A stretch of DNA of 22,426 nucleotides from JBNGDW01 sp049975325 (lineage in GTDB: Bacteria > Cloacimonadota > Cloacimonadia > JGIOTU-2 > JBNGDW01), in assembly GCA_049975325.1 (NCBI GenBank), contig JBNGDW010000019.1, forward strand, positions 1 through 22,426, given 5' to 3'. This document shows, one piece after another, positions 15,694 through 22,426 of the stretch. The translations under genes were made by a program, and so were the position numbers. The notes beneath the pieces were generated by a model. The model had not been told where the DNA came from. It searched no databases and was given only the letters and a program-made list of their open reading frames with translations. Numbering within the stretch: position 1 is the first letter of the stretch; every line of letters starts with the position of its first letter.

Positions 15694-16202
15694 AGGTTAT
15701 CCTTTCTGAGTTTATGGCAATGACAGATTGCGATTGCCATTGCATCACTTATATCAAAATTTTCTCCGCCAGCTGGCGGATTGAGATTTAATATTCGTTG
15801 CACCATATATTGCACCTGATGTTTTGATGCATTGCCGTTCCCTGTTACCGCCAGTTTTACTTCTCGGGGTGAATAACTATAGACAGGTATATTATGCTCT
15901 GTTAATGAGAGGATAAGCACCCCTCTTGCTTCACCCAACGATAGAATGGACTTTACATTATTTCCGTAGAACAAGGTTTCAATACATGCCTCATCCGGCT
16001 GATATTTTTCGATTATCTTACCCATCTCATTATAAAGGGATAAGAGTTTTTTTTCTAGAGGAAGACTCGTATTTTGCTTCAATGTACCATATTGGAGTAG
16101 GTTGAACTGATTATCTGTCCGCCGGCTGGCGGAAAGGATAGCGTAGCCAGTTGAGCGTGTACTTGGGTCAATTCCTAGTATTTTTTTGGCTTGTTTATTC
16201 AC
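15678..16202 (-). CDS. ruvC: Crossover junction endodeoxyribonuclease RuvC
   Basis: RuvC cuts Holliday junctions symmetrically. The 174-residue protein keeps the four acidic active-site residues: D12 (GIDPSTRSTGY), E75 (CIETLFYG), and D150 and D153 (FDISDAMAIAICH). Two near-identical 16-bp palindromes lie inside the gene. One encodes residues 24-28 (SASRR) in the loop after the first strand; the other encodes parts of 141-146 (NPPAGG), just before D150. They are read in different phases and look like in-frame insertions in surface loops. The gene overlaps yebC by 8 bases and ruvA by 16. Confidence 0.96.
   Translation of the reverse strand: MNKQAKKILGIDPSTRSTGYAILSASRRTDNQFNLLQYGTLKQNTSLPLEKKLLSLYNEMGKIIEKYQPDEACIETLFYGNNVKSILSLGEARGVLILSLTEHNIPVYSYSPREVKLAVTGNGNASKHQVQYMVQRILNLNPPAGGENFDISDAMAIAICHCHKLRKDNLCTTL
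15765..15780. repeat. GC-rich perfect palindrome in ruvC, copy 1
   Basis: TCCGCCAGCTGGCGGA is a perfect 16-bp palindrome in an otherwise AT-rich gene. It differs from the second ruvC copy at one base. On the minus strand it codes for PPAGG with the last base of the preceding Asn codon. Confidence 0.8.
16118..16133. repeat. GC-rich near-perfect palindrome in ruvC, copy 2
   Basis: TCCGCCGGCTGGCGGA matches copy 1 except A to G at position 7. In RNA the change still allows a G-U pair. It starts exactly on a codon boundary and encodes SASRR on the minus strand. Spacing from copy 1 is about 350 bases. Confidence 0.8.
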
Positions 16203-16944
16203 TTGCAGCTTTTTCTAAGATCTCATCATCTATCTGGAAGTTTGCATAGACATTCTGGACATCATCAAGGTCTTCTAATGTTTGTAAAAGTTTAACGATT
16301 TTTGAAGCATTTTCATTTGCATTTACGGTATTCTGGGGTATGTAACTAAGCTGAACCTCATCTAAAGATATATTATCATCTTCCAGGCTTCTTGCGACTT
16401 TATAAAGCTCTTTGGGGTCAGTGTAAATTATAAAATAATCATCTTGAGTAATAATATCTTCAGCGCCATATTCAAGTATCTTCATTAGTATTTCATCCTC
16501 ATCAAGGTTGTCTTTGGGGATCATAATAGTTCCTACTTTTTTAAAATTCCATGCCACAGCACCTTTTTCAGCCAGAGAACCCTCATAAACAGAAAGCGCA
16601 TGCCTGATTTCTGCTACTGTGCGGGATTTATTATCTGTTAAGACCTCTATGAGAAGTCCCACGCCGCCTGGTCCATAAGCTTCATAAAATGCCGTCTCGT
16701 ATTGCACGCCTTCCAGTTCACCAGTGCCTTTTTTAATAGCGCGTTCTATATTTTCCTTTGGCATATTTACACTATTCGCCTTCAAGATAGCAGTTCGCAG
16801 TCGAGGATTTGCATCCGCATCACCACCACCTTCTCTTGCTGCAACGATGATTTCACGGATGATCTTAGTAAAAATCTTACCGCGCCTGGCATCCTCTTTT
16901 GCCTTTTTATGCTTTATAGAACTCCATTTATTATGACCCGACAT
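16195..16944 (-). CDS. yebC: YebC/PmpR-family protein
   Basis: The 249-residue product has the family N-terminus MSGHNKWSSIKHKKAKEDARRGKIF and the block GGGDADANPRLRTAILKA, followed by EAYGPGGVGLLIEVLTDN. Family members act as DNA-binding regulators (PmpR) or, for the type recently tied to translation, help ribosomes at proline-rich stalls. The sequence does not separate these. Its place directly before ruvC and ruvA is a very common arrangement. AGGT precedes the ATG by 4 bases. Upstream lies a 56-base gap with an AT palindrome at 16953-16965 (ACTTAA-A-TTAAGT). Confidence 0.95.
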   Translation of the reverse strand: MSGHNKWSSIKHKKAKEDARRGKIFTKIIREIIVAAREGGGDADANPRLRTAILKANSVNMPKENIERAIKKGTGELEGVQYETAFYEAYGPGGVGLLIEVLTDNKSRTVAEIRHALSVYEGSLAEKGAVAWNFKKVGTIMIPKDNLDEDEILMKILEYGAEDIITQDDYFIIYTDPKELYKVARSLEDDNISLDEVQLSYIPQNTVNANENASKIVKLLQTLEDLDDVQNVYANFQIDDEILEKAASE

Positions 16945-17000
16945 AATACCTCACTTAAATTAAGTTTGTTACGAGATAAGATAGGTCAGTATATATTAAC

Positions 17001-19055
17001 CTATTTTCCCTCTTTACTTTCTTTGATAATCTTTTCTGCCAATTCATTCGGTACCCTCTGATAATAACTGAAACTTTGAGTGAAATACCCCCTTCCCTGA
17101 GTAAGGGATTTCAGGGTAGTATAATAATTGTATAAACTGGAGAGAGGCATTTCAGCATTAATTACCTGTTTACCATCTTCCTGAGTCATGCCAAGTATTT
17201 TACCGCGCCTGCTACTAATATCGCTCATAATATCTCCCATATACTCTGCTGGTGCAATAACCCGAACTTTATGAATTGGCTCCAGGAGTACTGGATTTGC
17301 TTTCAAAAATCCGTTTTTCAGAGCATTTCTGGCTGCTATCTTGAATGACATTTCTGAGGAATCAACCTCATGAAATGAACCGTCATATAACTCTACTCTA
17401 ATATCAACAACAGGATAATTAGCCAATATACCTTCTTGCATGGTTTCCACCAATCCTTTTTCTACAGCAGGGATGAATTTGCTTGGTATGGCTCCTCCAA
17501 CAATAGAATTTACGAATTCAAATCCTGAACCGATTTCTAAAGGTGAAATCTTGATATAGACCTCTCCATATTGGCCATGTCCACCTGTCTGCTTTTTATG
17601 ACGATAGCTTACATCAGCAGTGACTGTAATAGTCTCCTTATAGGGGATTTTGGGTTCTTTAAGATCAACATCTACATTATAACGATCTTTTAACTGTTTT
17701 TGCAATAGTCCTATCTGGATATCACCCTGACCTGCGATAACATTTTCATTAGTTTCAGGATTTGTTGTTACATGGATAGTTACATCCTCTTCTGAAAATT
17801 TTGATAGCACATTGGCGATCTTGTCTTCATCCTCTTGGGATCGCGCCTTTATTGCTCGCCAATAGACAGGTTCAGGGTATTCTACTGGTTTTACAACAAT
17901 ATTTTCGTCTTTCTCATTAATCGAAACAGCTGTTCTGGCATTTTTCAACTTCACAATTCCACCTATATCACCGGCAGTGATTTCCTCAACAGGTATGCGT
18001 TTTTTACCACAAAAATTAAATATCTGTCCGATTTTGTCACGAGCCCGCAATTCTGCAATCTCTATCTCATCACCTGTTTTAATGGATCCAGAATAGATAC
18101 GCACATAAGCAATATCACCCAGATTAGGTTCAGATAGAGATTTTATGATATAGCCAAGTCGTTTATCGTACTGCCTTAAATTAAGAAGTTCGGTCTCATT
18201 ATTTCTTTTAACCGGTATACTTTCTATGTCTACTGGAGAGGGAAAGAAATCGTTGATTACATCCATCAATTCCCTCACGCCAATATTTCGGATGGCAGAA
18301 CACGCGAATACAGGAGCAATAGTGCCATTGATTATAGATTTTTTTAAACCATCATGTATTTCTTGGGCAGACAGTGATCCCTGGTCAAAATATTTTTCCA
18401 TTAAACTATCATCAGACTCAGCAGCAGATTCAATAATTTTATCATAATATTTTTCTACATTATCCTTCATCTCTGCCGGTACATCTATCTGTTTGCCATC
18501 TCTATCGTAGGCAACCTTAGTAATCAGATTAATAACACCGGTAAATCTTTCTCCCGTGCCTATTGGTACAATAATTGGTACTAATGACTCATTGCCAAAT
18601 TTTTCCAAATTTTCGATAACTTCATAAAAATGTGCATTCTCTCTATCAATTTGGTTAATAATAAAAGCCTTACAGTTTTTTGCCTTGTTGGCATATTGTA
18701 TGGACTCTTCACTTATTACTTCTATATTAGAAGTAGCGCTTACTGTTACAAGTGCCGTCTCTACCCCTCTAAGAGCATTTATTAAATCTCCTTTAAAATC
18801 ACTGTATCCAGGGGCATCCACTATGTTATGTTTGGATTTCTTCCATTCATAATGTCCAATAGATAAATACACAGACATCTTTCTCTCAATTTCTTCTTTC
18901 ATAACATCCATTACAGTATTACCCTCCTCCACCCTACCAAGTCTCGTTATAACTCCAGCATTATACAGCATTGCTTCTGCAAGAGATGTTTTTCCTGTTC
19001 CACTGTCACCTACTAAGGCAAAATTACGAATATTTTCCATGGGATATTTCTTCAT
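17001..19055 (-). CDS. EF-G-like translational GTPase
   Basis: This 684-residue protein has the EF-G domain order. It carries the G1 loop GDSGTGKT (16-23), G3 DAPG (80-83) and G4 NQID (134-137, where NKxD is usual). The C-terminal half keeps domain II, and the domain IV-V part HKKQTGGHGQYGEV and MGDIMSDISSRRGKILGM. The switch I motif RGITI, present in true EF-G, is replaced by ERKMSVYLSI. This pattern fits the EF-G-like family (also called FusA2-like) rather than the main elongation factor, so a separate copy of fusA is expected elsewhere. AGGAGG lies 8 bases before the ATG. Its cellular role in these lineages is not established. Confidence 0.9.
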   Translation of the reverse strand: MKKYPMENIRNFALVGDSGTGKTSLAEAMLYNAGVITRLGRVEEGNTVMDVMKEEIERKMSVYLSIGHYEWKKSKHNIVDAPGYSDFKGDLINALRGVETALVTVSATSNIEVISEESIQYANKAKNCKAFIINQIDRENAHFYEVIENLEKFGNESLVPIIVPIGTGERFTGVINLITKVAYDRDGKQIDVPAEMKDNVEKYYDKIIESAAESDDSLMEKYFDQGSLSAQEIHDGLKKSIINGTIAPVFACSAIRNIGVRELMDVINDFFPSPVDIESIPVKRNNETELLNLRQYDKRLGYIIKSLSEPNLGDIAYVRIYSGSIKTGDEIEIAELRARDKIGQIFNFCGKKRIPVEEITAGDIGGIVKLKNARTAVSINEKDENIVVKPVEYPEPVYWRAIKARSQEDEDKIANVLSKFSEEDVTIHVTTNPETNENVIAGQGDIQIGLLQKQLKDRYNVDVDLKEPKIPYKETITVTADVSYRHKKQTGGHGQYGEVYIKISPLEIGSGFEFVNSIVGGAIPSKFIPAVEKGLVETMQEGILANYPVVDIRVELYDGSFHEVDSSEMSFKIAARNALKNGFLKANPVLLEPIHKVRVIAPAEYMGDIMSDISSRRGKILGMTQEDGKQVINAEMPLSSLYNYYTTLKSLTQGRGYFTQSFSYYQRVPNELAEKIIKESKEGK

Positions 19056-19110
19056 ATCTAAATCCTCCTGAATTCAGAATATTACCTATAAAACTTATCA
19101 TAGCACTTGC

Positions 19111-19116
19111 TGTCAA
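19111..19116 (-). promoter_or_regulatory. Candidate -35 box upstream of the EF-G-like gene
   Basis: TTGACA followed by GCAA is the same ten bases as upstream of rpmF. It lies 55 bases before the ATG. Possible -10 boxes downstream are TTTATA and TTATAG with 18- or 19-base spacing, both imperfect. Confidence 0.4.
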
Positions 19117-19197
19117 TCTTTCTGTATGTTGATAAAGGGATTTTTAGGTGCTTAAAAGTTCTATAAATCGTATTCGAAATTTTTATTATATCTACCG

Positions 19198-19218
19198 TTT
19201 TATTAAAATTTAATAAAA
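19198..19218. repeat. 21-bp AT-rich palindrome
   Basis: TTTTATTAAA and TTTAATAAAA flank a central A with perfect symmetry. Its all-AT composition makes it a poor terminator, but it could be an operator. In an AT-rich gap, chance is also possible. Confidence 0.45.
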
Positions 19219-19269
19219 AATCTTAAATGTCAACATAAAGCACTTCAATAACAATAGATATTCAAGTAT

Positions 19270-19319
19270 AATGGTTCAATGGGAATGTAGATACAAATTG
19301 TAAAATGTTTGAACCCATT
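19270..19319. repeat. Bulged inverted repeat downstream of the pseudo-phosphoesterase gene
   Basis: AATGGTTCAA (19270-19279) pairs with TTGAACCCATT (19309-19319) over 10 bp with one bulged C and a 29-base loop. It lies about 85 bases after the stop at 19404 in the direction of transcription. There is no U-tract behind it, so it is only a weak terminator or mRNA-end candidate. Confidence 0.35.
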
Positions 19320-19403
19320 TTGATTTTGGATATTAATCATTTTAATATTGCTCAGAACTCAGTATTTAGAATCTTGCTGTATGATGAAGGAAATGTTGTA
19401 AAA

Positions 19404-20195
19404 TTACAAGTCAATATATTTTGTTTTAATCTCTTGGAGTTGTCCGTTAGATATATAAAGTTGGATATCAACAATAGACTTGCTATTAGGACAAAAATAC
19501 AAAATAGAATCAGTAATTATATGATTTACTGCTTCCCTTTCAAATGTATCAATAATGAAAGAAACTTGAGGAACCTTTCGGAGGAGTTCCCTGTTTAGAA
19601 AATTCCCTAAATAATTTAAAGCTATGATTGCTGAGGCATTCTGGTTACATAGAAGAGCGCTCATCTCTTTGGCACATTCAAATATATCAAACCGCATTAA
19701 ACTGTTCGGAGGAAGAGCTTCTACCAAATGTGGTAAATCTGGATAAACGATACCAAGAAATCCCACTTTTACTGAATCTGAATAAGTTACAATATAATGG
19801 TCAAAAAAAGAGATATGAGAGGAATCATAGACAAAATTTGATACTATCATAGGCGGGCTGAAGTGCTTTTCATCTTGCTTCGCAATTGATTCATCCGGCT
19901 GATCTTGGCGGGAACTCCTCCTCTGAGTACTATCATTCTCGTCCAAGAGGGAGAAGACCCCTGGATTAAGTACTGTAAAATGTGGCACGTCTGGATTATG
20001 CCATTTTGGGTTCCCTGGTTGAGAAATAACGATACAGGGATTCTCTGAATTTACTAAAATCGAATCAAGTGTAAAGACTTGCTGTTGATATATTGAGTCT
20101 GATTCTGAAAAGGATATACACAAAAGATCAATCCGTTCTCCTGCATAAGCACTGGAAAATGCGCATAACAGAAGAAGAAGGGTAAGATTTTTCAA
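19404..20195 (-). CDS. Secreted, degenerate 5'-nucleotidase-like protein (predicted pseudoenzyme)
   Basis: From a TTG at 20195 the product is 263 residues. It begins with a classic signal peptide: MKN, a leucine run, and cleavage after AYA at residue 18. The body follows the metallophosphoesterase domain of UshA-type 5'-nucleotidases: SPPMIVSNFVYDSS, SVKVGFLGIVYPDLP, ASAIIALNYLG and FIIDTFERE at the expected order and spacing. The metal-binding motifs are missing. The early TNDxHG is absent, and the place of IIGGHTH reads IIDTFER. The C-terminal domain is also absent. It probably folds but lacks catalysis. The start could instead be a GTG at 20222, overlapping archease by 26 bases, but the TTG follows the archease stop by one base and gives the better signal peptide. 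Function is unknown; the family call rests on these short motifs. Confidence 0.72.
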   Translation of the reverse strand: MKNLTLLLLLCAFSSAYAGERIDLLCISFSESDSIYQQQVFTLDSILVNSENPCIVISQPGNPKWHNPDVPHFTVLNPGVFSLLDENDSTQRRSSRQDQPDESIAKQDEKHFSPPMIVSNFVYDSSHISFFDHYIVTYSDSVKVGFLGIVYPDLPHLVEALPPNSLMRFDIFECAKEMSALLCNQNASAIIALNYLGNFLNRELLRKVPQVSFIIDTFEREAVNHIITDSILYFCPNSKSIVDIQLYISNGQLQEIKTKYIDL

Positions 20196-20196
20196 T

Positions 20197-20619
20197 TTAA
20201 ATATCAAATGTAACAAGTGCACTATAATGGTCTTTCTTTTTCTTTACTTTAACATTATGGTATGTAACCGCCTTGATCTCTTTAATGAGATCTTCAGGGC
20301 TTAAAACATACGCATAACATTCAATATCCAACGCCTTAGAACTCAGCTCTCTTATATCAAAGTCATAAAAAAAGCAGTATTCTTGGTTGATAAAGAAGAG
20401 AATCTCGCGTAAAAAGTCAATATACAAAACATTTATGTCATCGGCAGTACATTTAATATTATGCGAAGTTATTTTTGTAAAACGATTTTTGGGTGGATGT
20501 CCAAAAATTATCTCAGATAATGAACGAGCTGAATTGATAAACAGTTCTTCTAATGATTTCCCCAAAAACCTTACTGCCAGGTCAGCAGTATGATCCACCA
20601 CCTGATAATTATCCATCAT
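20197..20619 (-). CDS. Archease (RtcB activator)
   Basis: Archease speeds the guanylylation and turnover of RtcB ligase. This 140-residue protein has the family start VVDHTADLAVRFLGKSLEELF, with the DHTAD metal-site motif at residues 9-13, and the late EIKAVTYHNVKV segment, ending in VTFDI. It overlaps the rtcB stop by 4 bases (ATGA), the usual sign of coupled translation. A second ATG directly follows the first and could be the real start. The pairing with rtcB strongly supports the call. Confidence 0.92.
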   Translation of the reverse strand: MMDNYQVVDHTADLAVRFLGKSLEELFINSARSLSEIIFGHPPKNRFTKITSHNIKCTADDINVLYIDFLREILFFINQEYCFFYDFDIRELSSKALDIECYAYVLSPEDLIKEIKAVTYHNVKVKKKKDHYSALVTFDI

Positions 20620-22073
20620 CCCTTTAGCACTCCCAGCGGTCTTGTTCTAACGACTTTTTTGGCTATTCCCGCCATACTAACCGCATTTACAACTTCAGCA
20701 ACATCCTTATAAGCATCCGGGGATTCTTCTACAAGCGTATTTTTTTGAACAGAATAAACAACAATGCCTTGGTGGGAGAGTTTATCTTTTATGGCATTAA
20801 ATTTAAATCTGCGTAAAGTTTCTTTTCGGCTTAGCTCTCTTCCTGCTCCATGGCAACACGAACCAAAAGTTTCTTGCATAGCAACAGAAGTTCCCACCAT
20901 CAGAAAGGAATGAGTACCCATATCCCCTGGCACAATCACAGGCTGTCCAATTGATTGAAACTTCGGAGGGAGTTCTGGATGATGTGGAGGAAACGACCGC
21001 GTGGCTCCTTTCCGATGTACGCATAATGTCATATCATGACCATTAACATTATGTTTCTCAATCTTAGCTATGTTATGGGAAACATCATAGATAAGTGATA
21101 ATCCCAGTGATGCAGAAGAGATGGATAGCTTTTTAATGAGTGCTTTTTCAGCCAATCTCATCAGTACCTGCCGATTTGTCCAGGCATAATTTGCTGCACA
21201 ACACATCGCAGAAAAATAATCCTGCCCAAGTTGTGACTGAAATGGTGCACAAGCGAGCTGTCTATCTGGAAGAGAAAATGGTAATTGGTTTATTTGCCTT
21301 ACCATTTGGTGTAAATAGTCATCACAAATTTGATAGCCGAATCCCCGTGATCCGCTATGTACAATAACAATTATCTGATTTTTTGAAAGTTGAAATTGAT
21401 TAGCAAGCTTTTGATCAAATATCTCATCTACTACCCCAAGCTCAAGAAAGTGGTTTCCTGAACCGAGTGTGCCCACCTGATTAGCCCCTCTGCTTCTGGC
21501 TCGCTGACTCACTTTATCAGGGTTTGCTCCCTCTATTCTACCAAAACTTTCTGTTGACTCAATATCTTCTGAAGTCCCATATCCTTGTTCCACAGCCCAT
21601 AATGCCCCCTTTAGCATCACCTCAGTTTCTTCCTTATTATTAAGGGTTCTTATTCCTCCATGAGATCCAACGCCACTCGGCACGAATTGGTAAAATCCCT
21701 GTACAATAGTGCCTATTTTATCTTTGACATCCTCAAGGAAAAGGTTTGTTCGGCAAAATCTTACTCCACAATTTATATCATATCCCACACCTCCAGGTGA
21801 AATAATTCCATCATTGCAATCAAATGCTGCAACTCCCCCTATAGGAAATCCATAGCCGTAATGGATATCTGGCATGGCCATTGCATATTTTTTTATGCCT
21901 GGCAAGGTGGCTATATTTATAAGCTGGGAAAGAGAATTATCCGCAATAATTTTGGGAAGCATAGATTCCGTCGTATAAGCCCGTGCCGGAACACGCATTG
22001 AACCGGATTGGGGGATCTCCCATGTTGCTTTTCCAACTTGCATTATTTTATGCTCTTTGTATTTATACTGCAT
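20616..22073 (-). CDS. rtcB: RNA-splicing ligase RtcB
   Basis: RtcB joins RNA ends with a 2',3'-cyclic phosphate or 3'-phosphate to a 5'-OH, using GTP and Mn. The 485-residue product keeps the metal and nucleotide residues: D99 and C102 (GYDINCGVR), H208 (GSGNHFLEL), H239 (VHSGSRGFG), H333 (VSHNIAK) and the guanylylated H408 in CHGAGRELSR. No intein is present. AGGA lies 9 bases before the ATG at 22073. It is followed by archease with a 4-base overlap. In bacteria RtcB mainly repairs cleaved tRNA or rRNA under stress, but the substrate here is not known. DUF116 lies 34 bases upstream. Confidence 0.97.
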   Translation of the reverse strand: MQYKYKEHKIMQVGKATWEIPQSGSMRVPARAYTTESMLPKIIADNSLSQLINIATLPGIKKYAMAMPDIHYGYGFPIGGVAAFDCNDGIISPGGVGYDINCGVRFCRTNLFLEDVKDKIGTIVQGFYQFVPSGVGSHGGIRTLNNKEETEVMLKGALWAVEQGYGTSEDIESTESFGRIEGANPDKVSQRARSRGANQVGTLGSGNHFLELGVVDEIFDQKLANQFQLSKNQIIVIVHSGSRGFGYQICDDYLHQMVRQINQLPFSLPDRQLACAPFQSQLGQDYFSAMCCAANYAWTNRQVLMRLAEKALIKKLSISSASLGLSLIYDVSHNIAKIEKHNVNGHDMTLCVHRKGATRSFPPHHPELPPKFQSIGQPVIVPGDMGTHSFLMVGTSVAMQETFGSCCHGAGRELSRKETLRRFKFNAIKDKLSHQGIVVYSVQKNTLVEESPDAYKDVAEVVNAVSMAGIAKKVVRTRPLGVLKG

Positions 22074-22107
22074 AACTTTCTTCCTGATAATTTCTCACTG
22101 ATCTCTT

Positions 22108-22426
22108 CTATTTATCAAGAGCGGCTTGAGAAGGGCGAGTTTCTCTCTCTAAAATAAAGGCTTTAGAGGGTTTTATTACAACATTTTCTAATACCTCGCG
22201 AATTTTTTCTACTTCCACTTTTGTGTTGATACACGGTCCCTGTGGACGAATATTTTGAATACCAAAACTTTTTATGGGGAATACATCACGGATACCCGAA
22301 ACTAAATCTCTATAGCAAGCCACAGCTATAGTAAACTTAGGCTTTTTTTCAGAAATAATTCTTCTGGCAAGTGTTCCACCGGTTGCAATCGCCACCTTCA
22401 CATTATATTCCTCGGCCAATTCAGAA
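22108..22426 (-). CDS. DUF116 protein, C-terminal part (cut by window edge)
   Basis: The frame is open to the window edge and supplies about 106 residues of the C-terminal part. The family pattern is seen in ATGGTLARRIISEKKPKFTI, VACYRDLVSGIRDVFP and RPQGPCINTKVEVEKI, with the cysteines of ACYRD and GPC. DUF116 proteins have no firmly assigned activity. The real start lies outside the window, so the TTG at 22419 is not a start codon. It is 34 bases upstream of rtcB and on the same strand, so the two may share a transcript. Confidence 0.8.
   Translation of the reverse strand, partial: SELAEEYNVKVAIATGGTLARRIISEKKPKFTIAVACYRDLVSGIRDVFPIKSFGIQNIRPQGPCINTKVEVEKIREVLENVVIKPSKAFILERETRPSQAALDK

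Larger units (their letters stand above)
19056..19403. other. Gene-free intergenic region
   Basis: No gene is supported in this 348-bp stretch, the longest gap in the window. It contains a TTGACA promoter candidate for the EF-G-like gene, a 21-bp AT palindrome, consensus TATAAT hexamers on both strands (minus 19190-19185, plus 19267-19272) and a bulged inverted repeat. A short plus-strand frame begins at 19305 but runs into the antisense of the next gene. No strong intrinsic terminator was seen after the gene ending at 19404. Confidence 0.7.

Noticed and set aside
19305..19598. Plus-strand frame of 97 codons starting in the intergenic region
   Set aside because: The first 33 codons look faintly protein-like, but most of it is antisense to the signal-peptide protein ending at 19404, there is no ribosome-binding site, and no family is recognised.
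1..22426. CRISPR array, tRNA, rRNA, transposon or prophage
   Set aside because: No regularly spaced repeats, cloverleaf, ribosomal RNA segments or transposase and integrase motifs were recognised by eye on either strand.

Overview
The window is a compact, AT-rich bacterial chromosome segment. Every convincing gene lies on the minus strand, so transcription runs from high to low coordinates. It is core genome: no insertion sequences, phage genes, CRISPR arrays, tRNA or rRNA were seen. A lipobox protein, a secreted protein with a cleavable signal, a type II fatty-acid synthesis cluster and a membrane VWA protein suggest a Gram-negative-type cell. GyrA has an unusual active-site surround (KPSQRR, and GEQIVYPT where most bacteria have GDSAVYDT). 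Together with PASTA, lipoprotein and VWA genes this points, with low confidence, to a candidate-phylum lineage in or near the FCB group, for example Cloacimonadota. Phylogeny from GyrA, GyrB and RtcB would be needed to settle it.

Layout in transcription order. (1) 22426-19404: the C-terminal part of a DUF116 protein, then the RNA ligase RtcB, its activator archease, and a secreted protein that looks like the N-terminal domain of a 5'-nucleotidase with its metal-binding motifs lost. (2) 19403-19056: the only long gene-free stretch (348 bp). It has AT-rich palindromes and a TTGACA promoter candidate next to the following gene. (3) 19055-6765: a long tight run of EF-G-like GTPase, YebC, RuvC, RuvA, RsmB, a PASTA membrane protein, GyrB, GyrA, a lipoprotein of unknown function and a pyrimidine-nucleoside phosphorylase. 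Several neighbours overlap by 4 to 16 bases. (4) 6764-1: after a second TTGACA promoter candidate, the classic lipid-synthesis operon rpmF-plsX-fabH-fabD-fabG-acpP-fabF-rnc, followed by a VWA-domain membrane protein cut by the window edge and joined to rnc by a one-base stop/start overlap.

How the genes work together. PlsX, FabD, FabH, FabG, ACP and FabF supply fatty-acyl chains for phospholipid. RpmF and Rnc tie this operon to ribosome production and RNA processing, as in many bacteria. RuvA and RuvC handle Holliday junctions (ruvB is not in the window), and gyrase sets supercoiling. RsmB, YebC and the EF-G-like GTPase act on the ribosome or translation. RtcB and archease form an RNA repair or ligation pair.

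The most distinctive signals are: two near-identical 16-bp GC-rich palindromes inside ruvC, translated in different phases; long hairpins on both sides of acpP; a predicted pseudo-phosphoesterase beside RtcB and archease; and a GyrA lacking both residues that normally anchor fluoroquinolones. No clearly new multi-gene defence or biosynthetic system was found.
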